DNA of 64,000 nt, from assembly GCA_029554865.1 (NCBI GenBank), contig JAKPUX010000191.1, positions 1-64,000 on the forward strand, written 5' to 3'. The notes beneath the pieces were generated by a model. It made no database searches and was not told the DNA's origin. It saw only the letters and a list, made by a program, of their open reading frames with translations. Source of the stretch: a bacterium. Its GTDB lineage: Bacteria > Zhuqueibacterota > Zhuqueibacteria > Residuimicrobiales > Residuimicrobiaceae. The position numbers and the translations under genes are program-made. Positions within the stretch are counted from its first letter, which is position 1. Each line of letters starts with the position of its first letter. Positions 49,435 through 60,700 of the stretch are shown here, one piece after another.

Positions 49435-50598
49435 ATGCGCGCCCTTCTGCCCAGCCGGCGGCCGCAAATCCGGCCCCGCTCCCTGCGCCTGGGAGTTCTC
49501 CTCCTCGCCCTGCTCTTCCTGGCCGGCTGCGGCCGTTTCACCTGGAAGCCGGCCGCAGCGGCTCCCGAGCTGGTCTGGCCGCAGCTGGGTGGATCCCCGG
49601 CGCGCAACGCCGTCGTCCCCGATGAGCCCTGCTTTCCCCTGCGTCAGCTCTGGATGAAGCGGGCGACCGGCGGAATCAATCCCAGCCTCATCGGTTTCGG
49701 GGAGTGGCTCCTCTACGCAACCAAGGACGGCAAGATCGAGGGTTTCAATCTGCGCAGCGGAGCCAAACCCGACCGGATCCTGGGCCGCAACAACACCGCA
49801 CTGACCTGCGTCTGGAGCGGCGACGGACTGGTGCTGGTCAAGCGGCTCAGGGCGGACAATCTGCTCTTCTACGATCTGGATCGGGGCCGGATGCGCTGGC
49901 AGAGAAGTATCGGCCCGGTCATGGGCGAGCCCCTGGTCGCCGGAGGGCGGCTCTATCTGGCCACCCTGCGCGGCCGGCTGCTCGCCATCGCCCTCGAGGA
50001 CGGCGCCATCCTCGCCGAAGCCAGCCTTTCCCACGACTGCCTCGCAGCGCCGGCCATGAGTGACACGGTTCTGGCCGTCGGCGATGACCGTGGCCTCTTG
50101 CATGCCTTCAACAGCCGCCTGGAGAGCCTCTGGCAGTATGAGACCGGCGGCGCCCTGCGCGCCCCGGCCGTCGCCGGAGGCGGACTCTTTTATATCGGCT
50201 CAACCAGCGGCCGTTTCAGTGCCATCGATGCCGTCTCCGGGGCAGAGCGCTGGCGATTTGAAAGCCCGGGCAAGATCCTTTACGCCGCGGCCGTCTCCGA
50301 CTCCCTGGTGCTCTTCGCCTCCACCAGCAATCTCGTCTACGGCCTCGACCGCACGGATGGCCGGCTGGTCTGGCAGTTCGATCTCGGGGCGGTGCCGGCC
50401 GCCGCTCCCCTCATCTGCGGCTCGACCCTCTTCATCGGCGCGGCGAACAAAAAGCTCTATGCCCTCAGCCTCGCCGACGGCCGGGAACTCTGGAGCTTCA
50501 CCGCCAAGGGGCGGATCAGCACTTCGCCGGTTGTGTTCGGAGGTCGGCTTATTTTCGCCGCCGGCTATGATTATCTCTACTGCTTCGCCTTGCGCTGA
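49435..50598 (+). CDS. PQQ-binding-like beta-propeller lipoprotein (BamB-like fold)
   Basis: Lipobox LLFLAGC; repeated LYDLDRGRMRWQRSIG, FSAIDAVSGAERWRFESPG, LYALSLADGRELWSFTAKG motifs. Confidence 0.82.
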   Translation: MRALLPSRRPQIRPRSLRLGVLLLALLFLAGCGRFTWKPAAAAPELVWPQLGGSPARNAVVPDEPCFPLRQLWMKRATGGINPSLIGFGEWLLYATKDGKIEGFNLRSGAKPDRILGRNNTALTCVWSGDGLVLVKRLRADNLLFYDLDRGRMRWQRSIGPVMGEPLVAGGRLYLATLRGRLLAIALEDGAILAEASLSHDCLAAPAMSDTVLAVGDDRGLLHAFNSRLESLWQYETGGALRAPAVAGGGLFYIGSTSGRFSAIDAVSGAERWRFESPGKILYAAAVSDSLVLFASTSNLVYGLDRTDGRLVWQFDLGAVPAAAPLICGSTLFIGAANKKLYALSLADGRELWSFTAKGRISTSPVVFGGRLIFAAGYDYLYCFALR

Positions 50599-50610
50599 GC
50601 AGGACCCCGG

Positions 50611-51225
50611 TCAGATCAGCAGAGTGCGCAGCGCCCCGGCCTCTCCACTGAAGGCCTGCCTGAGGTTGTTGATGGGGAGGGGATAACCGCTCAGCCACAG
50701 GGAGGTGACGAAATCGCTGTGGCTGCGGCCGCGGCGGTAGCCGGGTTCCCGCGAGGGATGGATGAGGTAGGTGGAGATGCGGAACAAATCGGGGTTGACC
50801 AGCATCGACCCCTGGTAGAAATAAAGGTGGCGTGACTTGAACATGGAACAACCGAGGATCTTTCTGCCTTCGAGGGCGATGTCGCTGATGCCAGCCGGCT
50901 CCAGCCCCTCCAGGCCGAAACGGCGTGCCAGGAGATCGATGATGAAGAGATTGATCTGCTGAAAATAGAACCAGGGCGAATCGCTCTTGCCGCTCAAAAA
51001 CGCGCAGCTCAGGCAGAGCACCCCGGGCATGAGCACGACGGCGCCTCCCCCCCCGCGGCGGCGGATCACCACCACCCCGTCCCGGCGGCAGGCCGTGAGA
51101 TCGGCCTCCTGTGCTGCATTCTGGCCGTGGCCGATCACGACCGCGACGCCCTCCGGCTCCCAGCACTCGAAGAGAAAGGGCTCCGGCTCGCTCACCCTCT
51201 CATATAAAAGATCGTGTATCTCCAC
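50611..51225 (-). CDS. Lipoate-protein ligase A-family protein
   Basis: VVIRRRGGGGAVVLMPGVLCLS and GRKILGCSMFKSRHLYFYQGSMLVN match the BPL_LplA_LipB family. Confidence 0.83.
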   Translation of the reverse strand: MEIHDLLYERVSEPEPFLFECWEPEGVAVVIGHGQNAAQEADLTACRRDGVVVIRRRGGGGAVVLMPGVLCLSCAFLSGKSDSPWFYFQQINLFIIDLLARRFGLEGLEPAGISDIALEGRKILGCSMFKSRHLYFYQGSMLVNPDLFRISTYLIHPSREPGYRRGRSHSDFVTSLWLSGYPLPINNLRQAFSGEAGALRTLLI

Positions 51226-51408
51226 CGTCGCTCCTCTCCATCCGGCTGCTCACCGTTCCGCTGCATCGGGCATCCGTTCCGAAACCTGGGCGATCCAGCA
51301 CCACCCCTGACGCAAACTGCACGCCCGGGAGGATTTGGCTGGAAATTATCCATATTTTTCCTATATTAGGCAAGACAAACCTGCAATCACAATCCGGTGG
51401 CCGAGTTC

Positions 51409-52443
51409 ATGAGCGAAGAAATCAACCACAGAAAGTATGACCACATTCGCATCGTCCGCGATGACGACAGCACCGACCGCGGTAAAAGCTATTTTGATGC
51501 CTGGCCCCTCCAGCATCGGGCACTGCCCGAGATCGACCTCAAGGAGATCGACCCTTCGACACGTTTCCTTGGCAAGCCCCTCAGCTTTCCCCTGATGATC
51601 TCGCCGATGACCGGGGGCGATCACGACCTGGTGCGGGCGATCAACAAAAATCTGGCCAAGGCAGCGGAGGCGACGGGCGTGGCCATGGCGGTCGGCTCGC
51701 AGCGGGTGATGATCACCCATCCTGCTGCGCGGGAGAGCTTTGCCCTCCGCCCCTTCGCCCCCAAAACCGTACTGCTCGCCAATCTCGGCGCCGTCCAGTT
51801 CAATTACGGTTTCGGCCTGCGCGAGTGCCAGCAGGCCCTTGAGATTCTGGGCGCCGATGGTCTCTATCTCCATCTCAATCCCTTGCAGGAGGCCATCCAG
51901 CCCGAGGGCGAGACTGATTTCAGGGGACTGGCCGACAAGATCGGCGCTATTGCCGCCGCACTGCCCAGGCCCCTTCTCCTCAAGGAGGTCGGTTCCGGCT
52001 TGTCCCTGCGTGATGCCGAGATGGCCGTGGCCCGGGGCATCCGCTATATCGATGTCGCCGGCAGCGGCGGCACCTCGTGGAGCCGGATCGAGCATTTCCG
52101 CCACCGTCCGGGCCGCAGCAGCGACGGCGGCCGGGCCGGGCTGCTCTTTCAGGACTGGGGCATCCCTACGCCCGATCTGCTCAGGCAGCTGTCGCCCCTC
52201 CGCGACCGCGTAACCCTCATCGCCTCCGGGGGCATCCGCTCGGGCATCGACATGGCCAAGGCGCTGATCCTCGGCGCCAGCCTCTGCGGCATCGCCAAGC
52301 CCTTCCTCGAGCCCGCCCTGCGCTCCGCCGATGAGGTGATCCAGCTCATCGAACAGCTGCGCAAGGAATTCATCATCACCCTCTTCCTGCTCGGGATCAG
52401 GCGTCTGGATGAGCTGATCGGCAACGAAAGCCTGCTGGCATGA
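51409..52443 (+). CDS. fni: Type 2 isopentenyl-diphosphate delta-isomerase
   Basis: RKYDHIRIV, SPMTGG, AVGSQR, DGLYLHLNPLQEAIQPEGETDF, DVAGSGGTSWSRIE, IASGGIRSGIDMAKALILGA. Confidence 0.93.
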   Translation: MSEEINHRKYDHIRIVRDDDSTDRGKSYFDAWPLQHRALPEIDLKEIDPSTRFLGKPLSFPLMISPMTGGDHDLVRAINKNLAKAAEATGVAMAVGSQRVMITHPAARESFALRPFAPKTVLLANLGAVQFNYGFGLRECQQALEILGADGLYLHLNPLQEAIQPEGETDFRGLADKIGAIAAALPRPLLLKEVGSGLSLRDAEMAVARGIRYIDVAGSGGTSWSRIEHFRHRPGRSSDGGRAGLLFQDWGIPTPDLLRQLSPLRDRVTLIASGGIRSGIDMAKALILGASLCGIAKPFLEPALRSADEVIQLIEQLRKEFIITLFLLGIRRLDELIGNESLLA

Positions 52444-53156
52444 GGCGGCGCAAACTTTTCTTCCACCGGGGGCTCTGCCTTCTCCTGCTGACCGCTGCTC
52501 CGCTGCCCGCAGCGGAGTGGGGCGGGAATTATCCCGACCATATCTGGCAGGGGACGACAGCCGCTTTCAACAACCCGCGCTGGCTCTTCGCTGCCGGAGC
52601 GGTCGCCGGGCTGAGCGCCTGGGATCGCGATCTGCAGGCGGCTCATCCTCAGCTCATGCCCGCAGGGCTCGCCCGCTTCGGCAAGTATTACGGTTTCGGG
52701 ACCAATTATCTGGCCGGGAGTCTCTTCATCCTCACCGACGGCCTGGGTGGTTGGCCGATGAGCCGCCGGGAGCGGCTTGACAGCTGGCAGAGCTTCAGCG
52801 AGGCCTATGCTGCCAACGTGGCGGCAACCGCTGTTCTCAAACTGGCCACGCACCGCCTGCGTCCGGACGGCAGCGGCCACGACTCCTTCCCCTCCGGCCA
52901 CGCCTCGGCGTCAGCCTGCGTTGCGGCCCATCTCCAGCGGCGCTACGGGGCCGCCGCCGGCCTGCCCGCCGCCGCCGCGGCCCTGATCACCGGGGCCTCA
53001 CGGCTGCAGCACGAGCGCCACTGGCTCTCGGATGTCCTGGCCGGCGCCCTGCTCGGCGGGCTCATCGGGGACGGCTTCGGGCAGCTGGAGCGCAGCTCCG
53101 GCCGGAACCAGCAGGCCCAAACGCGCTGGCAGGTCGATCTGCTGCTGATCTTTTAG
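52440..53156 (+). CDS. PAP2-family phosphatase
   Basis: KLATHRLRPDGSGHDSFPSGHASASACVAAHL...GASRLQHERHWLSDVLAGALLG; overlaps fni stop. Confidence 0.9.
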   Translation: MRRRKLFFHRGLCLLLLTAAPLPAAEWGGNYPDHIWQGTTAAFNNPRWLFAAGAVAGLSAWDRDLQAAHPQLMPAGLARFGKYYGFGTNYLAGSLFILTDGLGGWPMSRRERLDSWQSFSEAYAANVAATAVLKLATHRLRPDGSGHDSFPSGHASASACVAAHLQRRYGAAAGLPAAAAALITGASRLQHERHWLSDVLAGALLGGLIGDGFGQLERSSGRNQQAQTRWQVDLLLIF

Positions 53157-53196
53157 GTGTGTGTGCATCTCCAATTAACCCCAACCGGAGTGAGAA

Positions 53197-54300
53197 ATGA
53201 AAAAAATGGCAGAGCTTTTGGCGCGCGGCCAGTCGATCTGGATCGACTATATCGAACGCGAATTCATCACCGGAGGCCGGCTGGCCGGCCTGATCGGTGC
53301 AGGGGTGCGCGGATTGACCTCAAATCCCGCCATCTTCCAGAAGGCGATCAGCGCGGGCAAAGCCTACGACGCCGAGATCGCCGCCCTGAGCGCCCGCGGC
53401 CTCACCGGTGCACCGCTCTACGAGGCCCTGGCCATTGCCGACATCCGCGCCGCCGCCGACGCCTTCCGCCCCCTCTACGAATCCAGCGCGGGCATGGACG
53501 GCTATGTCAGCCTCGAGGTGAGCCCTGCGCTCGCCCATGAGGCTGAAAAGACCATCCTCGAGGCCAAACGCCTGGCCGCAGCGGTGGAGCGCCCCAACCT
53601 GATGATCAAGATTCCCGCCACGCCGGCGGGCATCATCGCCATCCCCGAGGTGGTGGCCGCGGGAATTTCGGTCAACGCGACCCTCATCTTCAACACTCGC
53701 CACTACCGGCAGGTCGCCGAGGCCTGGTTCACCGGGCTGGAGATGCTGCTGGCGCAGGGACGATCCCTGCCCGGGCTCTCCTCCGTCGCCTCCTTCTTCG
53801 TCAGCCGTCTTGACACCAAACTCGATCCCTTGCTCGCCGCGCGCGGTTTCGCGCAGTGGCAGGGTAAAATGGCCGTGGCCAACGCCGCCGCCACCTACGA
53901 TCTTTTTCTGGAGCTGCACCGTTCCCCCCGCTGGCAGCGGCTCGCCGAAAAGGGCGCGCGCATGCAGCGTCTGCTTTGGGCCAGCACCGGCACCAAGAAT
54001 CCCCGTTATTCGGAGACCCTCTACGTCGACGATCTCATCGGCACAGGCACCGTCAACACCATTCCGCCGGCGACCCTGCAGGCCTGGCTCGACCACGGCC
54101 GCACCGCGGCCGCCCTGCCTGTCAACCCCGCTCTCAGCTCTGCTGCCCTGTCCGCCCTGGCGGAGATAGGGATCGATCTGGACGGAGCGACGGAGGAACT
54201 CCAGCAGGATGGGGTGGCTGCCTTTGCCGGGTCGTTCGCTGCGATGCTGACTAGCGTCGCGGATAAAGAAAAATCACTGCGTCCCGCTCACTCTTCATAG
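53197..54300 (+). CDS. tal: Transaldolase
   Basis: IWIDYIEREFITGG, GLTSNPAIFQKAI, DGYVSLEVSPALAHEAEKTI, NLMIKIPATPAGI, NATLIFNTRHYRQVAEAW, WASTGTKNPRYSETLYVDDLIG. Confidence 0.93.
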   Translation: MKKMAELLARGQSIWIDYIEREFITGGRLAGLIGAGVRGLTSNPAIFQKAISAGKAYDAEIAALSARGLTGAPLYEALAIADIRAAADAFRPLYESSAGMDGYVSLEVSPALAHEAEKTILEAKRLAAAVERPNLMIKIPATPAGIIAIPEVVAAGISVNATLIFNTRHYRQVAEAWFTGLEMLLAQGRSLPGLSSVASFFVSRLDTKLDPLLAARGFAQWQGKMAVANAAATYDLFLELHRSPRWQRLAEKGARMQRLLWASTGTKNPRYSETLYVDDLIGTGTVNTIPPATLQAWLDHGRTAAALPVNPALSSAALSALAEIGIDLDGATEELQQDGVAAFAGSFAAMLTSVADKEKSLRPAHSS

Positions 54301-54477
54301 ACCCTTACGCGGGGCACGTCACAGCGTTTCTGCAGTCTGGCCAGGAGCGTCCAGGCGCTCTGCACCAGCCCTGAATACCCCGGTGCGGTCCCCGGGCCAC
54401 ACCCCCCCTCCGGCATCCGGAAATCATCCATTTTTTACACCAGCTGACGCAGCCGTATGGCCGCCTCCTCCCGCACC

Positions 54478-56718
54478 TCAATGCAAGGGTGTTGGCAGAT
54501 CGATCGCCTTGAGAAAATTTTCATGCAGGGTCACACCCAGTTTTTGTGCGGCCAGGGCCTCGGCGCGGGCGGAATCCAGCCGGCCGAGGAAGTAATAGTT
54601 GACAGCCAGGGCCTGATGGAACTGGCCGTTGTCCGGATGGACAGCGATGGCGGATTGCAGCCAGGCCACCGCCTGTTCATGCTGCTTGCGTTCGCCCTGC
54701 AGCACCCCCATGCCGTATAGAGCCCGGGGATTCTTTTCCTCCTTCTCGAGGACGGCGCGAAAGAGACGCTCGGCATCCCCATATAGCCCCTTTTTCAGAT
54801 GGATAATCCCCTGACTGGCGACATACTCCATCCGGGCGGGATCGGCCGCGGCGGCGAGCTGGTATTCCTCCATGGCACGGTCGAAAAAGCCCGCCTCCTC
54901 ATAGCCCTCACCGAGAACATGATGGCTGCGGGCCACCTCCTCGTCGGCCTTCTGGGTCTCGCCCAGGGTACGGTAGATGGTCGAGAGCTGGTAATGGACC
55001 TCGTCCCGTTTGGGATCGAGGGCGACGGCCTTGAGCAGCTGCTCTCTGGCCTCGCTGAAGCGTCCCTGACGGCTGAGGAAGCGGCCGTAGGCCTGGTGGA
55101 CTCCAGCATCCGCGGGAAAGAGTCTGACTCCGTTCCTGAGGGTGCTCTCCGCCTTGGCAGTTTCGCCCCGGCGTTCGTAGAGCCGGGCGAGCACCTCATG
55201 GCTGCCCTGCAATCCGGGCTGCAGCTGACCCGCCTCGCTGAGCATGTTCTCGGCGGCATCGAGGGAATCGGCGAGCAGGGCGGCACGGGCGCGGTTGAGC
55301 CTTCCGGCCGCCAGCCAGGCACGGGCCTCTTTCTCCCGGTTTTGTGCGAGCAGGACCACAGCCAGGTTTTCGGCTGGTTCCCAGAGATCGGGTTGCAGCT
55401 CCTGGGCCCTGGTGAAGGCCTTGCCCGCCTGCTCGTAGCTGCCGAGTCGCAGATAGGAATTGCCCAGGTTATTGTAGATCATGGCATGATCGGTGCGGAT
55501 CTGCCAGCGATCCTTGCAGGTAGCCATCAGGTCAAAATAGCCCTTTTCCATGATCCGGGTGGAGCGGCCGTACCGCCTTTGCATGTACTCGTCATAGTTG
55601 GCCGCCGCCTTTTCATAGGCTTCGGTGGCGAGGTCGGGGTGCTCCGAAACGATGAGGTTGCCGAGGCTGTTATAGCCGGCGGAGAGGGTTGAATCGAGCG
55701 CGACCGCCTTTTGCATGGCGATGAGGGCCTCCTCCTCCCGTCCGAGGCGCTGGAGGACGCTGCCCTCCTGAAGGTAAAAGTTGGCGACGGCGGGCTTGTG
55801 CGCGATCGCCCGATCGATCGAGGCGAGGGCCCGTTCAAGGGAGTCGAGACGCATCTGTACGATCGAGAGGTTGTAGAGTGCGGCTGGGGCAGTGGAATCG
55901 GAGGCCAGCGCCCGGTAAAAGTCGCTTCCCGCCTCCTCCAGACGGCCCTGGAAGAGATGCACGAGACCGTGATTATTGGCCGCGGAGGTCATCTCCGGCC
56001 TGAAATGCAGGGCCCGGCGGTATTGGTGCTGGGCCTCCTCGAGCAGGCATTTGCGCGCCAGGACGTTGCCGAGATTAAAATAGGCGACGGCATAGGTTGA
56101 ATCCATGTCGATCACCTGCTGGTAGCAGTCGATGGCCAGGTCGAGCCGGCCGCTGTGGAAATAGAGCACACCCAGATTATTGCGCAGGTCCTGCTGGGTG
56201 GAATCGATGGCCAGGGCGGTGAGGGTGGCCTGGATGGCTTCATCGTACTGCTCATGTTTGTCATAGATCTCCGCTTGCAGCAAATAGCCCGCAGTGGCGG
56301 AAGGAGCCAGCTCAATGATACGCTCGGCTGCGGCGAGGGCGTAATTCTTGTCCCCGAGATCGGCATAGGTCTTGGAGAGATTACTGATCGCCCGGATGTA
56401 ATCGGGCCGCAGGCGGATGGCCGCCTGGTAGTAAACCAGGGCGGAATCGAGCTGGCCGAGGTGATAAAAGGCCACGCCAAGGTCGTTGTGCGCCACCGGA
56501 TCAAAGGGAGTGAGCGCAATCGCCTGCCGGAAATGGGGCACCGCCTCGAGATAGCGCCCCGCCTCGATGGCATCCGAGCCCTTTTTGATATAATAGGCGG
56601 CGGAACTGCGCAGAAAGGCATCCACCTCATCCTCTTGCTTGCGGCTGCCCGCGCAGCCGGAGAAAAAAAGGGAGCAAAAGAGGGGCAACAACAGCAGCAG
56701 GTTCCTGGTCGAATGCAT
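54478..56718 (-). CDS. TPR-repeat lipoprotein
   Basis: Lipobox CSLFFSGC; many TPR units (PVAHNDLGVAFYHLGQLDSALVYYQAAIRLRPDYIRAISNLSKTYADLGD etc.). Confidence 0.87.
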   Translation of the reverse strand: MHSTRNLLLLLPLFCSLFFSGCAGSRKQEDEVDAFLRSSAAYYIKKGSDAIEAGRYLEAVPHFRQAIALTPFDPVAHNDLGVAFYHLGQLDSALVYYQAAIRLRPDYIRAISNLSKTYADLGDKNYALAAAERIIELAPSATAGYLLQAEIYDKHEQYDEAIQATLTALAIDSTQQDLRNNLGVLYFHSGRLDLAIDCYQQVIDMDSTYAVAYFNLGNVLARKCLLEEAQHQYRRALHFRPEMTSAANNHGLVHLFQGRLEEAGSDFYRALASDSTAPAALYNLSIVQMRLDSLERALASIDRAIAHKPAVANFYLQEGSVLQRLGREEEALIAMQKAVALDSTLSAGYNSLGNLIVSEHPDLATEAYEKAAANYDEYMQRRYGRSTRIMEKGYFDLMATCKDRWQIRTDHAMIYNNLGNSYLRLGSYEQAGKAFTRAQELQPDLWEPAENLAVVLLAQNREKEARAWLAAGRLNRARAALLADSLDAAENMLSEAGQLQPGLQGSHEVLARLYERRGETAKAESTLRNGVRLFPADAGVHQAYGRFLSRQGRFSEAREQLLKAVALDPKRDEVHYQLSTIYRTLGETQKADEEVARSHHVLGEGYEEAGFFDRAMEEYQLAAAADPARMEYVASQGIIHLKKGLYGDAERLFRAVLEKEEKNPRALYGMGVLQGERKQHEQAVAWLQSAIAVHPDNGQFHQALAVNYYFLGRLDSARAEALAAQKLGVTLHENFLKAIDLPTPLH

Positions 56719-56784
56719 AGGGATGCCTCCTGTCAGGGAGAATAAAATGGTTGTTGACGAGGCCGGTGGGAGAAAGGGGATCTA

Positions 56785-57654
56785 TCAGAAATAGAGGATC
56801 GAGGCCACCGTCAGAATATAGGCGAGGATACAGATCAGGATCGGCCGGTCATGGGTCAAAACCGTCTCGGGGGTCTCGCCGATGTTGAGATGCAGGACCA
56901 GATAGAGGTAGCGGAAGAGGCCGTAGATGACGAACGGGAGTGTGAAGGCCAGATTGCGGGTGGCGAATTTGTCGACAGTGCCCGCGTCGAGGGTGTAAAG
57001 GGCATAGGCCATCAGACAGGCCGCGGTGACGATGTTGATCATCTGGTCGAGCAGTTCGACGCTGTAGAGGGCGAGAGTCGTGCGGACCTCGGCCGCCTTT
57101 TCCCCCAGGGTCTTCACTTCGCTGCGGCGTTTGGTCAGGGCGAGAAAGAGGGAGAGGAAGATCGTGCAGATGATCAGCCACGATGAGACGCTCTCCCGGG
57201 CTGCGATCGTTCCGCCGATGGCGCGCAGCACGAATCCCGAGGCGATGATCAGCACATCCAGAATGATCACGCGCTTGAGAAAGAGCGAATAGGAGAGGGT
57301 GAAGGCCAGGTAGACGGCCAGGATCAGGGCGAACTCATGGTTGAGCAGCCAGGCTCCAACCAGCCCCGCGGCCATGAGCAAGAGCGCCAGGGTGACGGCC
57401 AGGCGCGGTGCGACGGCGCCGGAAGCGATGGGGCGCAGCCGTTTGCGGGGATGGAGGGCATCCTTCCTGCGGTCGATGACGTCGTTGACGAGATAACCGC
57501 TGCTGGAGGCCATACAGAAGAGGATAAAGGCGGCGACGGTATCGAGGATCTTGCTGAGGACGAGAAAATCTTCGGCGAAAAAAAGACCGGCGAAGACGAT
57601 GATATTTTTAATCCACTGTTTGGGGCGCAGCGAAATCCAGATACCCTTCAGCAT
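56785..57654 (-). CDS. UbiA-family prenyltransferase, decaprenyl-phosphate phosphoribosyltransferase-like
   Basis: SLRPKQWIKNIIVFAGLFF, SGYLVNDVIDRRKDALHPRKRLRPIASG; multiple TM segments. Confidence 0.87.
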   Translation of the reverse strand: MLKGIWISLRPKQWIKNIIVFAGLFFAEDFLVLSKILDTVAAFILFCMASSSGYLVNDVIDRRKDALHPRKRLRPIASGAVAPRLAVTLALLLMAAGLVGAWLLNHEFALILAVYLAFTLSYSLFLKRVIILDVLIIASGFVLRAIGGTIAARESVSSWLIICTIFLSLFLALTKRRSEVKTLGEKAAEVRTTLALYSVELLDQMINIVTAACLMAYALYTLDAGTVDKFATRNLAFTLPFVIYGLFRYLYLVLHLNIGETPETVLTHDRPILICILAYILTVASILYF

Positions 57655-57747
57655 ATCTCCTCCATCCCTTCCCCGAGCGCGCTGCAGCCGCCGGGGCCAT
57701 ACCTTGCAGCAGGCCCCGGGACGGTGCATGGAGGAAAGATAGCACTT

Positions 57748-60700
57748 TTATTTTAACAATAAAAGCTTTTTTATCTGCTGGAAGGGGCCGCTGTTCATGC
57801 GGCAGTAATAGGTGCCGGAGGGCACGGGCTGGCCGGCCTCGTCGCGGGCGTCCCAGATCACCTGGTGCCAGCCGCCAGCCGTAAAGCCATCATGGAGCCG
57901 GCGCACGAGCTGACCTGAGGCGTTGTAGATGACGACACTGACCTCAGCGTTCCGGCCGGCCCGGAAGGGGATGTGGGTGACCGGATTGAAGGGATTGGGA
58001 AAGTTCTGACCGAGGACGAAGGCCTCGGGTTCGCTCACCTCGGCCTCCACACCCGTGTGGATGTCAAGGGTCCAGGAGAGGGTTTCGCTCGAACGCAGGG
58101 TATAAATGCGCACCGTGACCCGGCTGCGCGCCGGAAAGGCGGGATTGGCCGTAACCTTGAGGCTTTGTTGGCTTCCGACCGGCATGCCGTTGAACGCCCA
58201 CTGGTAGCGCAAAGAGTCGCCATCCGGGTCGATCGCCACAACATCAAAGTTGCAGGGCGTGTCGAGCTCAAGGACCACCAGGGTATCGGCCGGGGTGTAG
58301 CTGAGCACCTGCAGGGGACGGCGGACGTCGGTCACCCGGATAAGGCAGGAACGGCTGGTGGAGGCGCCGAGGCGATCGGTCGCGACGAAGGTGACGCGGT
58401 AGAGGCCGGCGGCGTTGAAGCCGGGATGCCAGGTGAGGATCCCCGTGAGGGTATCGAGCGCGGCGACGGCCGGCAGATCCATGGCTGAGAGCTGAACCGC
58501 GTCGCCATCCGGGTCATGAACCTGCACGGACAGGGAGAGCGGTGAGCCCTCGGGGATGGTGGTGTCGGCTGGGCAGGTCAGGGAGGGCGCCCGATTCACG
58601 GCGAGGGCGGCGCTGAACTGGACGCGCTTCGCCGGGTTCTCCACCAGCCAGACCTGTAGATTCTGAAGGCCCTTATCGCCCAGGATCCAGGAAGCGGAGG
58701 CGATGCCGTCTGCGCTGCTGAGCAGGGGTGAATCGGGGATGACGGCGCCGCCGCCGGAGACCACCCCGAACTGCACCGGCACGCCCGCGGCTGGGAGGTT
58801 GAGTTCGTCGAGCACGCGCACGACGAGGGGCAGGGGCAGCGCATTGCCCGCCCGGGCGGACTGGCCGTCGCCGGCAAGGAGTTCCAGGTTCGCCACGCGC
58901 GGCGCCCTCGTCATCGCCGAAAAGGTGACGGAGTGGTCGAGGCCGGCTACCCTGGCGGTGATGAAATAGGTGCCCGCCGCCTCGCCGAGCTGGGCGGTGA
59001 CTGAGGCCCGGCCGTCGCCGCCGGAGAGGGCGGTGGCCCCGCCGGGGAAAGTCCCCTTGCCGGTCTCGAAGGTCCAGGTTACCTCAGCGTTGGCGAGGGG
59101 TTGGTTGTTCTGGTCCAGCACCTGCACGGTCAGCGGCAGGGGCAGTACTTTGCCGGGGAGGGCCACCTGGGCGTCCCCGCCCGACTTGAGGAGGGCGGCG
59201 GGCCGGAGGATTTCTGCCCATGCCGAGAAGGAGACCGCCGGCAGCAGGCCGTGGCGCAGGCTGATGGTATGGAGACCCGGGAGCGGGCTCAACTGGGGCT
59301 GGAAGCTCGCCTTGCCCTCCCCATCAGTGAGACGGGGGGCAAGTTCGACGCTGCTGCCGTCCGGCCGCCGCAGCAGGCCGGCCACCGCAGCGCCGGGGAC
59401 GGGATTCTCGAAGGAGTCGGTCAGGGCGACGACAAGGGGCTCAGGCAGAGGGCTGTACGCATACCCGCTCTGGTCATCGCCCGAGAGCTTTTCCATGCGC
59501 GCGGCCGGGCCGGCAACAAAGAGGACGCCGGCGCTGTCAGGAGTGACCAGCCTCCCCTCGGCGAGGGCCCAGACCTTTCTGAGCCCGGCGCGGGTGGAGA
59601 TGAGAGCGCCGGAAACCTCACCCAGTCCATCGGTCGGCCCGGCGGGCTGGCGCAGGGTATGGCTGGCCCCGCTGGCAAAGAGGGTCACCTGCACTCCCGG
59701 CACAGGCTGGCCGAAGGCGTCCCGCAGCCGGACGGTGATGATGCTGCGATCGCGATTGTTGGCCACGACCGGCGAATCAGCCGAGAGGGAACTCCTGGCC
59801 GGATCGAAGGGAAGGGCGGTCACGCCGGCGGTGAATTGGAGAGGAGAACCGGCAAGAGGTATGACGCCGTTGGCGGCGCCGGCCCGCACCAGAAGCGATC
59901 CCGGGACCGCACCGGCTTTGAGCTGGACCTGGACCCGTCCATCCGCTCCGCTCACCACCGTCGCGGCAGCGGCATTGTTAATGGAAGCGGCCCCCTGAAC
60001 AACCTCGAAGAGCACCGCCTGACCAGCGACCGCGTTGCCAAAGGTATCGCTGACGGCGGCCACCAGGGGCGCGCTGAAGGATTCGTTGACCCCAGCGCTC
60101 TGGCCGTTACCTGAAAGCGCACTCAGGCGATAGGGCGCCCCGGGCACCGCCGAGGCGGTCACGCTCACGGGGGAATTGAGCAGGGAGGCCGCAGTCGCGA
60201 GCAGGCTCTGGCCGGCGCCCGCCGCGACGCCCAGCCGCCACTGGCACCTGGCGATGCCGAGGCTGTTGGTCAGAACACGGACCTGCGGGGCACCATTGAC
60301 CCAGCCCCCGCCCGCGGCCACGCTGAAATCGACCGGGTAGTTCGCCACCGGTTTTCCGTCGCTGGTGACCACCCGGGCCGCCAGCGAGTCGGACAAAGCC
60401 CTGCCCGCTGTCCCGGTCAAGTTATAGGCGCTGAGCCACTCCAGGGCTGCCGCCGGTCCTGAGGTGACCGCATCGAAAAACACCGTCCACTCCGGGGCGT
60501 CCGCCAGCCAGGCCTTGACCTGCTGGGCGCTCCCGGGCTGCGCGCCGAGGCGCCAGGTGACCCGTACCATGCCATTGGCGTCACTGAGCACCATGGTCGA
60601 ATCGGCGCCGTTAACCTTTCCCCCCCCGAGCAGGACCTTGAACAGGACCGGGCGCTGGCCTGCAGCTCCCCCCTCCGCAAAGAGGACCTGGGCCGCCAGG